64,000 bases of DNA from Roseiarcus sp963813555 (GCA_963813555.1 CAWEZX010000002.1:186001-250000), one strand, 5' to 3'; counted from the stretch's first letter, positions 25,141-35,619 are shown. The notes: generated by a model from the sequence alone, not told the origin. Program-made: numbers and translations.

Positions 25141-28100
25141 ATGGGCGTAGCCTCGGCGGAAAGGTTCGATGCAGGCTCGCTCGCCCGGCCCGGCCTGCGG
25201 GCATGAACGAGCCGGAAGACCGCCGGCACGAACAGCAGCGTCGCTACGGTGGCGAAGACAAGGCCGCCGATCACCGCGCGGCCGAGCGGCGCGTTCAATT
25301 CGCCGCTGAGCGCCATCGGCGCCATGCCGATGATCATCGCCAGCGCCGTCATCAGCACCGGGCGGAAGCGGGTGAAACCTGCGTCGATCGCCGCCGTCGC
25401 GGCGTCGGCGCCCTCCGCCAGCCGCTCGCGCGCGAAACTGACGACGAGAATGCTGTTGGCGGTCGCGACGCCCATGCACATGATTGCGCCGGTGAGCGCC
25501 GGAACGGACAGGGTCGTGTGGGTGACGAACAACATCCAGACGATGCCGGCCAACGCGGTGGGCAGCGCGCTCACGATGATGAAGGGGTCGAGCCACGATT
25601 GGAAGTTGACGACGATGACCATGTAGATCAGGACGATGGCGAGCGCGATGCCGGCGAAAAGCTGCTGATAGGCGGAGGTCATCGTCTGGGTCTGTCCGCG
25701 CATAACCACGCTCGACCCGCGCGGCAAGTCCTTCGCAGTGTCGTCCAAAATGCGCTGAATGTCGGCGGAGACGGCGCCGAGGTCCCGCTCGTTGTTGGTC
25801 GCATAAATGTCGAGGACCGGCTGAACCGCATAATGCGTGACGACCGCGGGGCTCACTTCACGCTTCAGCGTCGCCAAGCCGCCGAGGATTTGTGATTCGT
25901 CCTGCTTAGACGCGGGAATGTTCTCGAGCGAGGAGACCGAATCCAGCCAATATTGCGGAGTCTGCGCGACGATCGGATAAGCCACGCCGTTCTTCGGGTT
26001 GATCCAGAATGTCGGAGCGACCTTGAAGCTGCCGGAAAGGCTCTCCTGGAGGCTCTTTGCGATATCGCCTTCGCTCAAGCCGACCTGCGCCGCTCGCATC
26101 CGGTCGACCTCGACGCCGAGCGTCGGATAGTTGAGCGCCTGTTGAATTCGCGCGTCGGCGACGCCGGGGACGCGCGAGATCTTTCTCAGCAACTCGTTGG
26201 CGTAGACGTGATTGGTGGCGAGATGGGAGCCGACGATCTGCACGTCGATCGGCGAGGGAAGGCCGAAATTGAGGATCTGGGAGACGATGTCGGCAGGCAG
26301 GAACGCGAAGGTCGTGCCCGGAAACGATCTCGGCAGGGTCTCGCGCATCTGCTTGACGTAGCGGTCCGCCTTGGCCGCATATTCCGGCTTGATGGTGATC
26401 AGGATATCCGCGTCCGAGGGACCGACGGTGCCGGAGTTGTTGTAGGTCTGATTGATGCCGCTGACCGGCAGTCCGATGTTGTCGATCATCGGCTCGAGCG
26501 CGTCGGGAGGAATGATGCGCCGGATGGCCCTTTCGACCCCGTCGCAGATCCGCGCAGTATTCTCGATCCGAGTTCCGGTTGGCGCGCGGACGTGAAGCTT
26601 CAGCTGGGTGTTGGCGACCGGCGGAAAGAAATTCTGGCCCAAGTACGGGGCGAGCGCGAACGAGCAGGCCACCGCGAGCAGGAAGCCGACAATGAACTTG
26701 CTTCGGGCGGCCAGCGCAGTCGCCAAGAGCCGTCGATAGAAGTTCCGCGCGGCTTCGAACCGGCGTTCGAATCCGCGCTGGAAAAGGGCGAAAGGATTGC
26801 GCGTCGGCGGTCGGGGCGCGCCGTGGCCATGCACGGCCTGATGGGCGAGCAGGTAGCGCGCCATCGTGTTGACCAGCGTGCGGGAGAGCACATACGAGCC
26901 GATGAGCGCGAACGCGACCGCCTCCGCCATGGGACGGAAGAGGTAGCCGCCGACGCCCCCGAGATTGAACATCGGCACGAAGACGATGCAGATGCATAAG
27001 AGCGATACGGTCGCGGGAATGACGATCTGTCGCGCGCCGTCCATGATCGCGCTTTCGATGTCCTTGCCCTGATCGAGGTGGTAATTGATGTTCTCGATCG
27101 TCACCGTCGCGTCGTCGACGAGAATGCCGACCGCAAGCGCGAGGCCGCCGAGCGTCATCACGTTGATCGTTTCGCCGATTGCGGACAAGAGCGCAACTGA
27201 CGTCAGAATCGCCAGCGGAATGGAGATCGTGATGATGAGAGTCGAGCGCCAGCTGCTGAGAAAGATGAGAATCATCAAGCCGGTCAGCGCAGCCGCCACG
27301 ACGCCCTCGAAGATGACCGAATTGATGGCGGCGAAGACGAACGACGACTGATCGTTGGTCGTAACCAGCTTGAGGCTCCGAGGCAGGGTTTCGCGAATTT
27401 TGGGAAGGAGAGCCTTGACGCCGTTGATGACGTCGACCGTCGACGCCGAGCCGCTCTTCAGGATCGTCATCAATGCGGCGTTCGAGCCGTCGACGCGGAC
27501 CATGTTGATTTGCGGCGGCGCGCCGAAATGGGCATAAGCGACGTCGCGGACGAACACAGTCGCCCCGTTGACGACGCGAATCGGCATATCGTTCAGTTGG
27601 TCCAAGCGAGTCGGCGAACCGTTGAGACTGACGACATATTCGAAGTCGCCGACCTTCTCTGTGCCGACGGGGGTCACGATGTTCTGCTGGCCGATCGCGT
27701 TGACGACGTCCTCCGCCGACAGCCCGTAAGCTTCGAGCTTTTGCTGATTAATATCGACTTGGACCTGAAGGAGCTTGCCTCCATAGGGCGAGGGGATCGC
27801 CGAACCGGGGATGGAGGCGAGCTGCGGCCGGATAAAGTTCTGGCCATAGTCGTAGATTTGCGCCTGCGACAGCGATTTGCTCGACAGCGCGAGCTGGATG
27901 ACCGGCACGCTCGAGGCGTTGAAGCTGAGAACGAAGGGCGGCGTAATTCCCGGCGGCAAGTATTTGAGCACGGTCTGCGAGGCCGCCGTCGTCTCGGCGA
28001 GCGCAGCGTTGATGTTGACGCCGCGCTGGAAGAACACCTTGACCACTCCGTAGCGTGGCTCGGACTGCAATTCGATATGCTCGATGTCGTTGACCTGGCT

Positions 28101-28319
28101 GCTGAGGGTGCGCTCGTAATAGTAGATCACCCGTTTTGACATATCAGCAGCGGGCAAACCGTCGTATGTCCACACCACCGCGATGACCGGTATGCCGATG
28201 TTGGGAAAAATGTCCGTTGGCGTCCGCAGCGCGGCGGTCACGCCGAAAACGACGATCAGCATCGCCATCACGACGAACGTGTAAGGCTTGTTGAGAGCGA
28301 TGCGGACGATTGCGAGCAT
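25137..28319 (-). CDS. RND-family efflux pump (HAE1/AcrB-like, CusA-related)
   Basis: A 1060-aa inner-membrane proton antiporter with the twelve-helix RND layout. The N-terminal helix is LNKPYTFVVMAMLIVVFG. Periplasmic docking and porter domains follow, and the conserved helix 4 motif is GGLALAVGILVDDATVTIENI, with charged residues for proton relay. The second half starts around LAARSKFIVGFLLAVA. The start MLAIVRIALN at 28319 is preferred over 28376. It is the first pump-operon gene downstream of a two-component system on the same strand. Substrates cannot be read from sequence. Intact over more than 3 kb. Confidence 0.92.
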   Translation of the reverse strand: MLAIVRIALNKPYTFVVMAMLIVVFGVTAALRTPTDIFPNIGIPVIAVVWTYDGLPAADMSKRVIYYYERTLSSQVNDIEHIELQSEPRYGVVKVFFQRGVNINAALAETTAASQTVLKYLPPGITPPFVLSFNASSVPVIQLALSSKSLSQAQIYDYGQNFIRPQLASIPGSAIPSPYGGKLLQVQVDINQQKLEAYGLSAEDVVNAIGQQNIVTPVGTEKVGDFEYVVSLNGSPTRLDQLNDMPIRVVNGATVFVRDVAYAHFGAPPQINMVRVDGSNAALMTILKSGSASTVDVINGVKALLPKIRETLPRSLKLVTTNDQSSFVFAAINSVIFEGVVAAALTGLMILIFLSSWRSTLIITISIPLAILTSVALLSAIGETINVMTLGGLALAVGILVDDATVTIENINYHLDQGKDIESAIMDGARQIVIPATVSLLCICIVFVPMFNLGGVGGYLFRPMAEAVAFALIGSYVLSRTLVNTMARYLLAHQAVHGHGAPRPPTRNPFALFQRGFERRFEAARNFYRRLLATALAARSKFIVGFLLAVACSFALAPYLGQNFFPPVANTQLKLHVRAPTGTRIENTARICDGVERAIRRIIPPDALEPMIDNIGLPVSGINQTYNNSGTVGPSDADILITIKPEYAAKADRYVKQMRETLPRSFPGTTFAFLPADIVSQILNFGLPSPIDVQIVGSHLATNHVYANELLRKISRVPGVADARIQQALNYPTLGVEVDRMRAAQVGLSEGDIAKSLQESLSGSFKVAPTFWINPKNGVAYPIVAQTPQYWLDSVSSLENIPASKQDESQILGGLATLKREVSPAVVTHYAVQPVLDIYATNNERDLGAVSADIQRILDDTAKDLPRGSSVVMRGQTQTMTSAYQQLFAGIALAIVLIYMVIVVNFQSWLDPFIIVSALPTALAGIVWMLFVTHTTLSVPALTGAIMCMGVATANSILVVSFARERLAEGADAATAAIDAGFTRFRPVLMTALAMIIGMAPMALSGELNAPLGRAVIGGLVFATVATLLFVPAVFRLVHARRPGRASEPASNLSAEATPI

Positions 28320-28427
28320 TGGTTTCTTCTGATAGCGCAGAGACGTAAGCCAACGCGCGCGACGCCGTCGCGGCAAACGTCGCCGCGCCGGCGTCGGGCG
28401 CTTAATACCTGTCGGGCGCTCCCCAGC

Positions 28428-28467
28428 ACATTAAATTATATTTTCTTGAAAATAAAAAATTTAATGT
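28428..28467. promoter_or_regulatory. AT-rich 40-bp inverted repeat upstream of the RND operon
   Basis: Perfect 10-bp arms ACATTAAATT (28428-28437) and AATTTAATGT (28458-28467) enclose an inner palindrome ATTTTC-TT-GAAAAT (28440-28453). The stretch is almost pure A+T in a GC-rich genome. It lies 109 bp upstream of the pump start and just past the kinase gene. It may be an operator/promoter for the response regulator, or an AT-rich hairpin. Confidence 0.6.
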
Positions 28468-28489
28468 CTTGTGAAACCGGCGCCCCGGC

Positions 28490-29887
28490 CTAGCGAGCCC
28501 CGTCACGCTGGTTCCCGCGCCAGCCTCGCCGGCCAGCGCCCGCGGCGCGCAGTTCGAAGCGGGCGCCGGGGTTATTGTCCTCAACCGTCAGTTTGAAGCC
28601 GTGTAGATTGGCGATCGTCTCGGCGATGCTGAGGCCGAGGCCGTGTCCCGGCGTTTGCCCGCTCCACTCGCCGCGATAGAAACGGTCAAAAATCCTGGCG
28701 CGCTCCTGCGGGGGGACGCCGACGCCCGTGTCGCTCACGAGTGCGAACGGCCGCCCTTCGACCATCCGGGCCTCGATGCGGACCGCGCCGCCTGCGGGCG
28801 TGAACTTGATTGCGTTGTCGATCAGGTTCGAAAGGGCTTCGCGCATGAGGTCCTTGTCGCCGCGCACCGGGACGGGCGTTGCGGCGTCTACGATCATTGC
28901 CACGCCCTTCGATTCGGCGAGCGGCTCATAGAAATCGAGGAGTTGCGCGCAAATCGCGGCGAGATCGAAGTCCCTGAACTGCGTCTCGCGCACTCCGTGC
29001 TCCACGGCAGAAATTCGCAAAATAGCCGAAATCGTCATGGACACCTTCTCGATCTGGACGAGAGCGGCCTCCAGAGCTTCCCGCAATTGTTCAGTCCCGC
29101 TCTCGTTATCGAGCGCGCGCTCGAGCTTGGCGCGGGCGACGGCGAGCGGCGTGCGCAGATCGTGGGCGATGTTGTCGCCCGCGCTCTTCAGGTGGTCGAG
29201 AAGGCGGGCGATCTCGTCGAGCATCAGGTTCACGGCGCGCGCGATCTTGTCGATGTCATCCTCGCCGGCGAACGGCAGGCGCAAATCGAGATCGCCGTTC
29301 ATGATTTTGACGATGGCGTCGTGAACGCGCTTGAACCGTTGCGAGGCGCGATGCGCAAACCAGGCTCCGATCGCCAGGATCAGCAGAATCGCGGGAAGGA
29401 GCGCAATCGCCAGCGCACGCAGCAGAGTCTCCTGCAGGTCGTAGTCGTCCCGCAGGCTGCGCCCCAGCAGGAGAACGCCTCCGTCCGCGCGTCGGCGTGC
29501 GACAAAAATGGCTGGGTCTTTACCACCGCGTGAATCCGGCAGGACATCTTCCTTGACGAAATGCGCTTGGGCGTCGATCGGAATAGGAGGCATGAAAGGC
29601 ACGTTTCCGAAAATCAACTGGCCTTTGGGATCGATCAGCGCGACAAAATCCAGCCGGCGGATATCCCGCGTCAGGCGCAGCTCCAGCGCCTTGCGTAGCT
29701 CAGCCTCGCTTTCGTCGACGCCCTTGGCCGCCTCGTCGACAAGAATTGCCCCGACCCGCTGCATGTCGGCGCTTGACACTTGCAAATAGATGAACGCGAA
29801 GACTGCGGCCGTCGCTACAGAAATCGTCAGAGAGAAGCCCAGCGCAAGGCGAAACGCCCGCGCATTAAAAACTTCAACCGTCCACAT
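28490..29887 (-). CDS. Sensor histidine kinase
   Basis: A 465-aa inner-membrane kinase. Transmembrane helices are at about 12-36 and 160-182 with a periplasmic sensor between them. A HAMP linker follows (RVHDAIVKIMNGDLDLRLP), then the dimerisation domain with the phospho-accepting His in NIAHDLRTPL. The ATP-binding domain has N box NLIDNAIKF, G1 DTGVGV, F box IFDRFYR and G2 GHGLGL. Its start overlaps the response regulator gene by 14 bases. Position upstream of the efflux operon suggests it senses a pump substrate or envelope stress (inference). Confidence 0.92.
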   Translation of the reverse strand: MWTVEVFNARAFRLALGFSLTISVATAAVFAFIYLQVSSADMQRVGAILVDEAAKGVDESEAELRKALELRLTRDIRRLDFVALIDPKGQLIFGNVPFMPPIPIDAQAHFVKEDVLPDSRGGKDPAIFVARRRADGGVLLLGRSLRDDYDLQETLLRALAIALLPAILLILAIGAWFAHRASQRFKRVHDAIVKIMNGDLDLRLPFAGEDDIDKIARAVNLMLDEIARLLDHLKSAGDNIAHDLRTPLAVARAKLERALDNESGTEQLREALEAALVQIEKVSMTISAILRISAVEHGVRETQFRDFDLAAICAQLLDFYEPLAESKGVAMIVDAATPVPVRGDKDLMREALSNLIDNAIKFTPAGGAVRIEARMVEGRPFALVSDTGVGVPPQERARIFDRFYRGEWSGQTPGHGLGLSIAETIANLHGFKLTVEDNNPGARFELRAAGAGRRGWRGNQRDGAR

Positions 29888-30632
29888 TCAGTTTGAAGCC
29901 GACAGCGCGGATATTGACAATGAAGCGTCGCGCGCCTGTCGGGTCGAGCTTGCGCCGTAAGTTGCCGATCTGGACGTCGACGACATTGGTTTGCGCCATG
30001 AATTTGAAATTCCACACATCCTCGAGCAGCATCGCCCGGGTCACGATCTGGCCAGGGCGGCGCATGAGATACTCGAGCAGAGTGAATTCCCGCGGTAGTA
30101 GATCGACCGGCTTGCCGTCGCACCGGACGATCCGCTCAACGAGATCCATCTCCAAGGCGCCGACCTGCAGTCGCGTGAGTTGCGTGTCCCCGCCCCGGCG
30201 CAGGAGCGCTTCCACTCGCGCCGTCAGTTCGCGGATGTCGAACGGCTTGATCAGATAGTCGTCACCGCCGGCTTTCAATCCATTGATGCGATCGTCGACC
30301 GATGAAAGCGCGCTGATCACCAGGGCCGGCGTGAGATTGCCTTCGGCGCGTAGGGCTTCGATGATCGAGAGCCCATCCTGGCCTTGCAGCATGCGATCGA
30401 TGACCAGAACCGCAACGCCCGAGCGCGCCGCGCGCAGCCCGTCGTCGACTGTCTTGGAGAGCTGCACCGGATGGCCGCTCGCCTGCAGCTCGAGGCGAAT
30501 CTCCTCGGCGAGGTCGCGCTCGTCTTCGACGACCAGAATCGGAGCGGCCGCCAGAGCGTCCGGTGGCCAACTCCTCGCACTGCCTCCGTTGTCAAAAGGC
30601 GGAGTTGTCACCGCTTCATTCCCTGAGGCCAC
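29874..30632 (-). CDS. OmpR-family response regulator
   Basis: A 252-aa regulator. The receiver domain (about 31-145) has the acidic pair in VVEDERD, the phospho-acceptor Asp79 in LVIDRML, and the conserved Lys in LIKPFDIREL. The C-terminal winged helix (about 155-250) has LLPREFTLLEYLMRRPGQ and VDVQIGNLRRKLD. A 30-residue N-terminal extension precedes the receiver, so a later start is possible. It is cotranscribed with the overlapping kinase gene and is the likely activator of the RND operon. Confidence 0.92.
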   Translation of the reverse strand: MASGNEAVTTPPFDNGGSARSWPPDALAAAPILVVEDERDLAEEIRLELQASGHPVQLSKTVDDGLRAARSGVAVLVIDRMLQGQDGLSIIEALRAEGNLTPALVISALSSVDDRINGLKAGGDDYLIKPFDIRELTARVEALLRRGGDTQLTRLQVGALEMDLVERIVRCDGKPVDLLPREFTLLEYLMRRPGQIVTRAMLLEDVWNFKFMAQTNVVDVQIGNLRRKLDPTGARRFIVNIRAVGFKLNVDG

Positions 30633-31308
30633 GGCGCCGGACTCATCTATCTGCCGCGAAAAATGGCGCCATTAATGGTGGGGGCGCGAACTGGCGATCT
30701 TAAGCGCTCAACACGCAGAGTAGGCGTCATATGCCGCTTTAGGCTCTAAATTGGACTATGCTGCGACGGGTCAAATCGACGTCTGAACAAAGATTTCAAC
30801 CGCAGCCGCCAGCGTATGCTCGACTAAATTTTTCTTCACCCTCGCCTCCTTTTGTCGCCAAGTTGTAACATTGGCGGATTAATCACAAATCAGTCGAAAA
30901 TGTGACAGACGGGGGCGCTGCGGCGCCGCTGCATTTTGTGCTTGTTCGTAACGCTATTGCTGCGGTCGGAAAGCTATAGTTTCACAGCTTCGAAAGCACT
31001 ATCTGTGATCAATCTGCCACATTCTTAAAAAAGACGACAAGACAGCGAAAGTATTGTTTGTCTGTGACAGGTTGCGTCGCTATTTTACGTAACATAATTC
31101 GATTCGAGTTGGGGCGACTGGCGTCGGCGTTAGGGGAATACCTTTATCCCTATCGCGATGTGTTCGTATTCAGCCTCGGCCGGGCGCTCGAATCAATCGA
31201 GTTCGCATACGGGAGAGGACGGCGACCGCGCTCAAGGCGCGGCTGGCGGGGCGGTTGGAGTTTGGCACGCGGGCCGGTGTTGGTCCGGTCCCACGAGGAG
31301 GGGTTCTT
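30633..31308. other. Long intergenic region before the first porin
   Basis: 676 bp with no credible ORF on either strand. 30880-31110 is AT-richer and probably holds the porin promoter. The regulator promoter must lie at 30640-30780. The porin ribosome-binding site (GAGGAGGGG) is at 31294-31303. A long 5' leader or small RNA is possible, but no specific structure was recognised. Confidence 0.4.
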
Positions 31309-32942
31309 ATGAGGAAGTTCGGTGTCGCCCTGGCGATTGCAGTCGCCTCCGTCGGCGCGGCTCGCGCGGCTGATTTGCCGACCACGAAGGGGCCGCCGGC
31401 TGCGGCCCCGTTGAACTGTTTCGCAAGCATTTGGACCTATCTCGATTCGACGCCGGCCGAGTGTCCGCTGAGCTGGGGTCCCTTCACCGCTTACGCAACG
31501 CTTGACGGGGGGCTTACCTACGAGTTCGAACGGCGCCCCCTACAACGCGAGGTGGAACAACGGCGTCAACAGTTTCATCCAAAAGCAGAGCTACGGCGCG
31601 AAGTGGCTGTGGTCGCCGAACAATCTCAGCCAGTCGGTCGCCGGCATCAAGATGAGCCAGCCACTTCCGTCCTTGTCGGGTTCTCCGTTCCTGTCGGGTT
31701 GGTCGCTCATCGGCGTCTGGGAATGGGGATTCAATCCGTATTACGGGTTCCCCGCCTCCGCTCAGCAAGCGCAAGTCAACCAAAACGGCAGGGCGTTGAC
31801 CTTACAGAGCGCGAACGCCGACTTCGAGCCGCACCGGCCAACCCGACAACTCGCAAGCGAACATCGGCATCAGCAACAAGACCTACGGCACCTTGATCGC
31901 AGGCCGCGTCTACACCCTGTCGCTTGACGCGATCAATTCCTACGATCCGATGGGCGGCTCCTACGCCTTCTCACCGCTTGGTTTCTCCGGCTCCTTCGCC
32001 GGCTTCGGCGACACCGAGGCGGCGCGCGTCAACACCGCCGTTAAGTACCGGTTGAATTTGCCCACTATTTACGGGGCGAATCTCCGTGTCGGCGGCTTGG
32101 CGCAGTGGGGCGGCTACGATCAGGGCAATGGCACGGAGGCGCTGTATCAGGGCCAGGTCGGCGGCGACTTTAAATTGTTCGGCGGGACCCCTTACGCGGG
32201 CGCCCTTTCGATGGACTTCATCGGCAGCTGGGCCAAGGACGCGGTCAACCTCAGCAACTTCACCGGAAGTTGCGCGACGCTGACCTCAGGTCCGTTTGCT
32301 GGTCAAACCGGGTGCACCTCGGGCCTTCCGAGGTTCTATGCCGACACCGACTTGAGGGCGACGCTGTCGAACAACACCGGCTTTCTGTTTACCGCGAAGT
32401 ACAAGTGGCACGCTCTGACCGCATTCGGCGGGTACTCATGGCTCAGGCAGACGAATCCGAGCGATAATTTCCCCAACGGCTTCCGGACCATTGGCGGTTG
32501 GAACGTCCCCGGGACGATCCCCTCGACCATTCCGGGGGCGGCGAAAAACTTTCCGACGCAATGGGTCAACACCACGAACTTCAATGTTCCGAGGATCGCT
32601 CCCTACTGGTGGTTCGGCGCCAAATACGCGGTCACGCCTCAGCTCGACGTAACCGGCGCCTTTTATTATCTCCAGCAGACTAACTTTAGCACCACGCCCT
32701 GCCGCGGCACAGTCACCACGTTTGTCCAACCAAATGGGAATAAATTCACCGTTGCGGGAACCAACAGCGGCTCCTGCGCCGGTACGGAAGACTTCTTTTC
32801 GGCGCTCATCGACTATCGGCCGGTCAAGCGTGTCGACCTCTACGCTGGCTTGATGGTCTCCAACGTTTACGCCGGTCTCGCCAGCGGCTTCCAGGCGACC
32901 CAGGACATCTCGCCGACAGCCGGCGTGCGCATCAAGTTCTGA
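31309..32942 (+). pseudogene. Alphaproteobacterial porin, two frameshifts
   Basis: The start at 31309 has a strong upstream GAGGAGG and opens a signal peptide (MRKFGVALAIAVASVGAARA then ADLP). Three phases then carry one continuous porin: to LDGGLTYE (phase 1), PYNARWNNGVNSFIQKQSYG to QSANADF (phase 2, from ~31525), and SRTGQPDNSQANIGISN to the end GVRIKF (phase 3, from ~31825). Each step behaves as one extra base. The homologous intact porin at 34026 gives the expected register. If the indels are real no barrel is made. Confidence 0.8.
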
Positions 32943-33033
32943 CGGTCTCTCGCGGGCAGGCCGGCCCCATATGCAAGTCCGCCACACTTAGCATAGCGGT
33001 TCCCAGGGGTCGGCGGTTAGGGCGGTTAGATAG

Positions 33034-33072
33034 CAAAAAAGCGCCGCCGAGACCTCGATCTGGGCGGCGCTT
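33034..33072 (-). terminator. Rho-independent terminator
   Basis: Arms GCGCCGCC (33041-33048) and GGCGGCGC (33063-33070), extended by AA/TT pairs, are followed on the minus strand by six T residues. It ends the transcript of the small minus-strand gene at 33093. Read on the plus strand the downstream sequence is also T-rich, so it may serve the porin gene too. Confidence 0.75.
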
Positions 33073-33092
33073 CAATTTGTTCAAAGCGACTG

Positions 33093-33290
33093 TTACTGCG
33101 GGCCACAAACAGTCGTGTATTCCGGCTCATATTCATTATCCTCGAAATTGATCAGCCGGCAGCTGGAGACGGGAGCGACGTTCGCCGTGGCTTGCCCGGG
33201 CATGATGGCCATCATCTCTGGCGCTGTTCCGGGTGCAGGCGCTCTCACAGGAATGAGCCTGTAATAGTGGCCGTCCGGCGTCGCAGCCAT
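33093..33290 (-). CDS. Small hypothetical protein (possibly N-terminally truncated)
   Basis: A 65-aa product starting MAATPDGHYYRLIPVRAP and ending VCGPQ. It lies just upstream of a strong minus-strand terminator, which supports a real transcript. Two Cys residues (SSCRL and TVCGP) could form a disulfide. No signal peptide is present in this phase; upstream phases carry related-looking codons, so an N-terminal leader may have been lost by a frameshift near 33310. Function unknown. Confidence 0.4.
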   Translation of the reverse strand: MAATPDGHYYRLIPVRAPAPGTAPEMMAIMPGQATANVAPVSSCRLINFEDNEYEPEYTTVCGPQ

Positions 33291-33311
33291 CTCGACGCAC
33301 GCGGGCCGCAA

Positions 33312-34025
33312 AGGCTAAGCGCGGCTCGGACGACAATTTGGCGCTTGTAAGCGATACCTGTTGGTCGACCTTTTTTGCGGTTGCGAGTGGGAGCGCTTGT
33401 CGTAATGGCCGGCCATGACGCTTCAGAGCCGCCGGAGGTCTCTCCTCGTGTTCCGAATCCGTCCTGACCAAAAGGTATCGCTATAAGAGCTGACAATATC
33501 TTGCTGAAATTCAGAAATCAGGTTAAGCTTGCCCGATGGACAATTCTGCCCTTGCCTCATGCCAAGACCGCGGGCGCCCGTTCCAGCGCCTCGAACGCCA
33601 GGACAAAGCCTATGAAAAAATTTTCCTCGCTTCCAGCCGCGTAACCCATTGAAAAGTCTCGATTCGGACGAGAGAATCCAAGGAAATCCAACCCTCATAA
33701 ACGGGGGTCTTCGCAGCGAAACGGCGACGAGCCAAGAAAACCCAAACCGGATCGACCAGACCAGCGTCGCGGCCCGCCGCTGAGAAGGAGCCAAACCGGC
33801 TCCATCCAAATGCAAAGCGCCTAGCCTCCGTCGTCTGCATCAGCGCGGGCAACAACGAGTCTGCGCGGACGACAATTGCGCGCCTCCATCCGATCGCGAT
33901 GCGCCGCCGCCGGTCGGCTCTCTAATGGGGTCGTTTGATTAAAATATAGTAAGTCGATAGACATCATATACATGCGCGCGGACGGCCGATCGGACGCAAA
34001 CCGCGCCAGCTCGATCGGGGAACTC
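33312..34025. other. Intergenic region between small gene and second porin
   Basis: Some 700 bp without a supportable gene. Short ORFs on the minus strand (33423-33855) have irregular composition and no initiation signal. The last 90 bp before the porin are AT-rich (33925-33970) and likely carry its promoter. Confidence 0.4.
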
Positions 34026-35612
34026 ATGAAGGCTGGGATAGGCGTTTTCGCGCTGGGAATCGCGCTGACCTCCGCGGCGAACGCAGCCGATCTGCCGGCG
34101 CCCGCTCCGTCGGCGACAACGTCCTGCTTCGGCAGCTTTTGGAACTGGCTCAATTCCTCCGCGAGCGACTGCCCGCTCACCTATGCCGGGATCACCTTGT
34201 ACGGATCGCTCGACGTCGGCGCGACCTACCTGAGTGAGGGCGTCGGCTACAGCCCGAGCGCAGACAAGCTCAACTACTTCATTCAGAAGAACTCTTCCGG
34301 GAGCAGATGGCTTCCGGCTTATAACGCGCTCAGCCTCTCGGTGCTCGGGCTCAAGATGAAGGAAGATCTGGGCTACGGCTGGTCGCTGGTCGGCGTTCTC
34401 GAAGCAGGCGTCAACCCGTATTCGGCCATGTTCTACAACGGCCCGCGCTCCTTGGCCGACAACAACGCCAGACCCGCTAGCAAATTCCCTTGGCAGACAT
34501 CGAATTTCGACTCGAGCCGCGCCGGTCAATGGGACAATTCTCAGGCCTATATCGGCCTCAGCAACCCGGTCTATGGCGCGCTGACCTTCGGCCGCACCGA
34601 TGCGCTCGCCTATGACCTCGCAGCGGCCTATGACCCGGTCGCGTCCTACGCCTTCTCGATGATCGGGTTCTCAGCCGCGTTCGCGAACTTCGGCAACACG
34701 GAGGCCGCGCGCCCCATAGCCTTCACTTATCGCTGGGCCTATCAGAACTTCCGCGCGGCGGCTCAGGCCCAGGTCGGCGGCTATGGGCTCGGCAACGCCA
34801 CCAACGGACTGTACCAGGGACAGCTTGGCGCGAACTTTGGGCCTTTCTCGATCGATGGCGCCCTCAGCTGGGCCAAGGACGTGGTGTCGCTGTCGAGTTT
34901 CAGCGGCGCGAACGTCGCCTGCCTCAACGTCTCCAACTGCTTCATCAATGTGAACAATGCGTATTACAATCCCAACACCGCGCTTAAGGCGACGCTGTCG
35001 AACAACTTCGGCGGCGAGCTGGTCGCCAAGTACAAATGGAGCAATTTCACCCTCTACGGCGGCTACCTCCACGCGCGGTTGTCGAATCCGTCGGATGACT
35101 ATTTGACTGGATTTCAGACCATCGCCCAAGGCATTTCTGTGCCTGCGGGCTTTTTCAGCAAAGGCGTCTACGTCAACAACGCGATCACCGACAACGCGTA
35201 TAACTTCCATAAGGTCTTGCAGACCTTATGGACCGGCTTGAAATGGTCGGCGCGGGACAATCTCGATCTTTCGGTCGGATTCTATTACCAGGGGCAGAAT
35301 GACTACAATTTCAGCGTCACCAATGGCGTAACCGTCAGCGCGCCCTGCACCGGCAGCGGTCCGTTTATCAGCAGCAACAAGTGCGGCGGCAGCCAGGACG
35401 CGATTTCAATCATGGCTGATTGGAGGCCATTCAAGCGGGTTGAAGTCTATGGCGGGGTCATGCTCAGCAATGTCTATGGCGGCCTCGCCAATGGCTTCTT
35501 TTCGACTACGACCTACGCCATTTCGGAGGGTAAGAAGATCCTCACCGCAACGGTCAACACTCCGCGCACGCAGGAATACGATCCAACGGTTGGCATCCGC
35601 ATCCGCTTCTAG
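34026..35612 (+). CDS. Porin (alphaproteobacterial outer-membrane porin)
   Basis: A 528-aa outer-membrane barrel. The signal peptide is MKAGIGVFALGIALTSAANA followed by ADLPAP. Typical segments are ITLYGSLDVGATY, a shielded loop with SSRAGQWDNSQAYIGLSN, ALTFGRTDALAYD, and the C-terminal strand TVGIRIRF ending in Phe. Cys residues near the mature N-terminus (TSCFGSF, SDCPLT) are conserved with the first porin. The start at 34026 follows CGGGGAAC, and the upstream ATG at 33972 is rejected. It forms general diffusion pores for small solutes. It is intact, so it may be the only functional porin of the pair. Confidence 0.88.
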   Translation: MKAGIGVFALGIALTSAANAADLPAPAPSATTSCFGSFWNWLNSSASDCPLTYAGITLYGSLDVGATYLSEGVGYSPSADKLNYFIQKNSSGSRWLPAYNALSLSVLGLKMKEDLGYGWSLVGVLEAGVNPYSAMFYNGPRSLADNNARPASKFPWQTSNFDSSRAGQWDNSQAYIGLSNPVYGALTFGRTDALAYDLAAAYDPVASYAFSMIGFSAAFANFGNTEAARPIAFTYRWAYQNFRAAAQAQVGGYGLGNATNGLYQGQLGANFGPFSIDGALSWAKDVVSLSSFSGANVACLNVSNCFINVNNAYYNPNTALKATLSNNFGGELVAKYKWSNFTLYGGYLHARLSNPSDDYLTGFQTIAQGISVPAGFFSKGVYVNNAITDNAYNFHKVLQTLWTGLKWSARDNLDLSVGFYYQGQNDYNFSVTNGVTVSAPCTGSGPFISSNKCGGSQDAISIMADWRPFKRVEVYGGVMLSNVYGGLANGFFSTTTYAISEGKKILTATVNTPRTQEYDPTVGIRIRF

Positions 35613-35619
35613 GGCCTTA

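Noticed and set aside
33423..33855. Minus-strand ORFs of 81-130 aa upstream of the second porin
   Set aside because: Overlapping phases without ribosome-binding site, signal peptide or domain; composition does not look coding.
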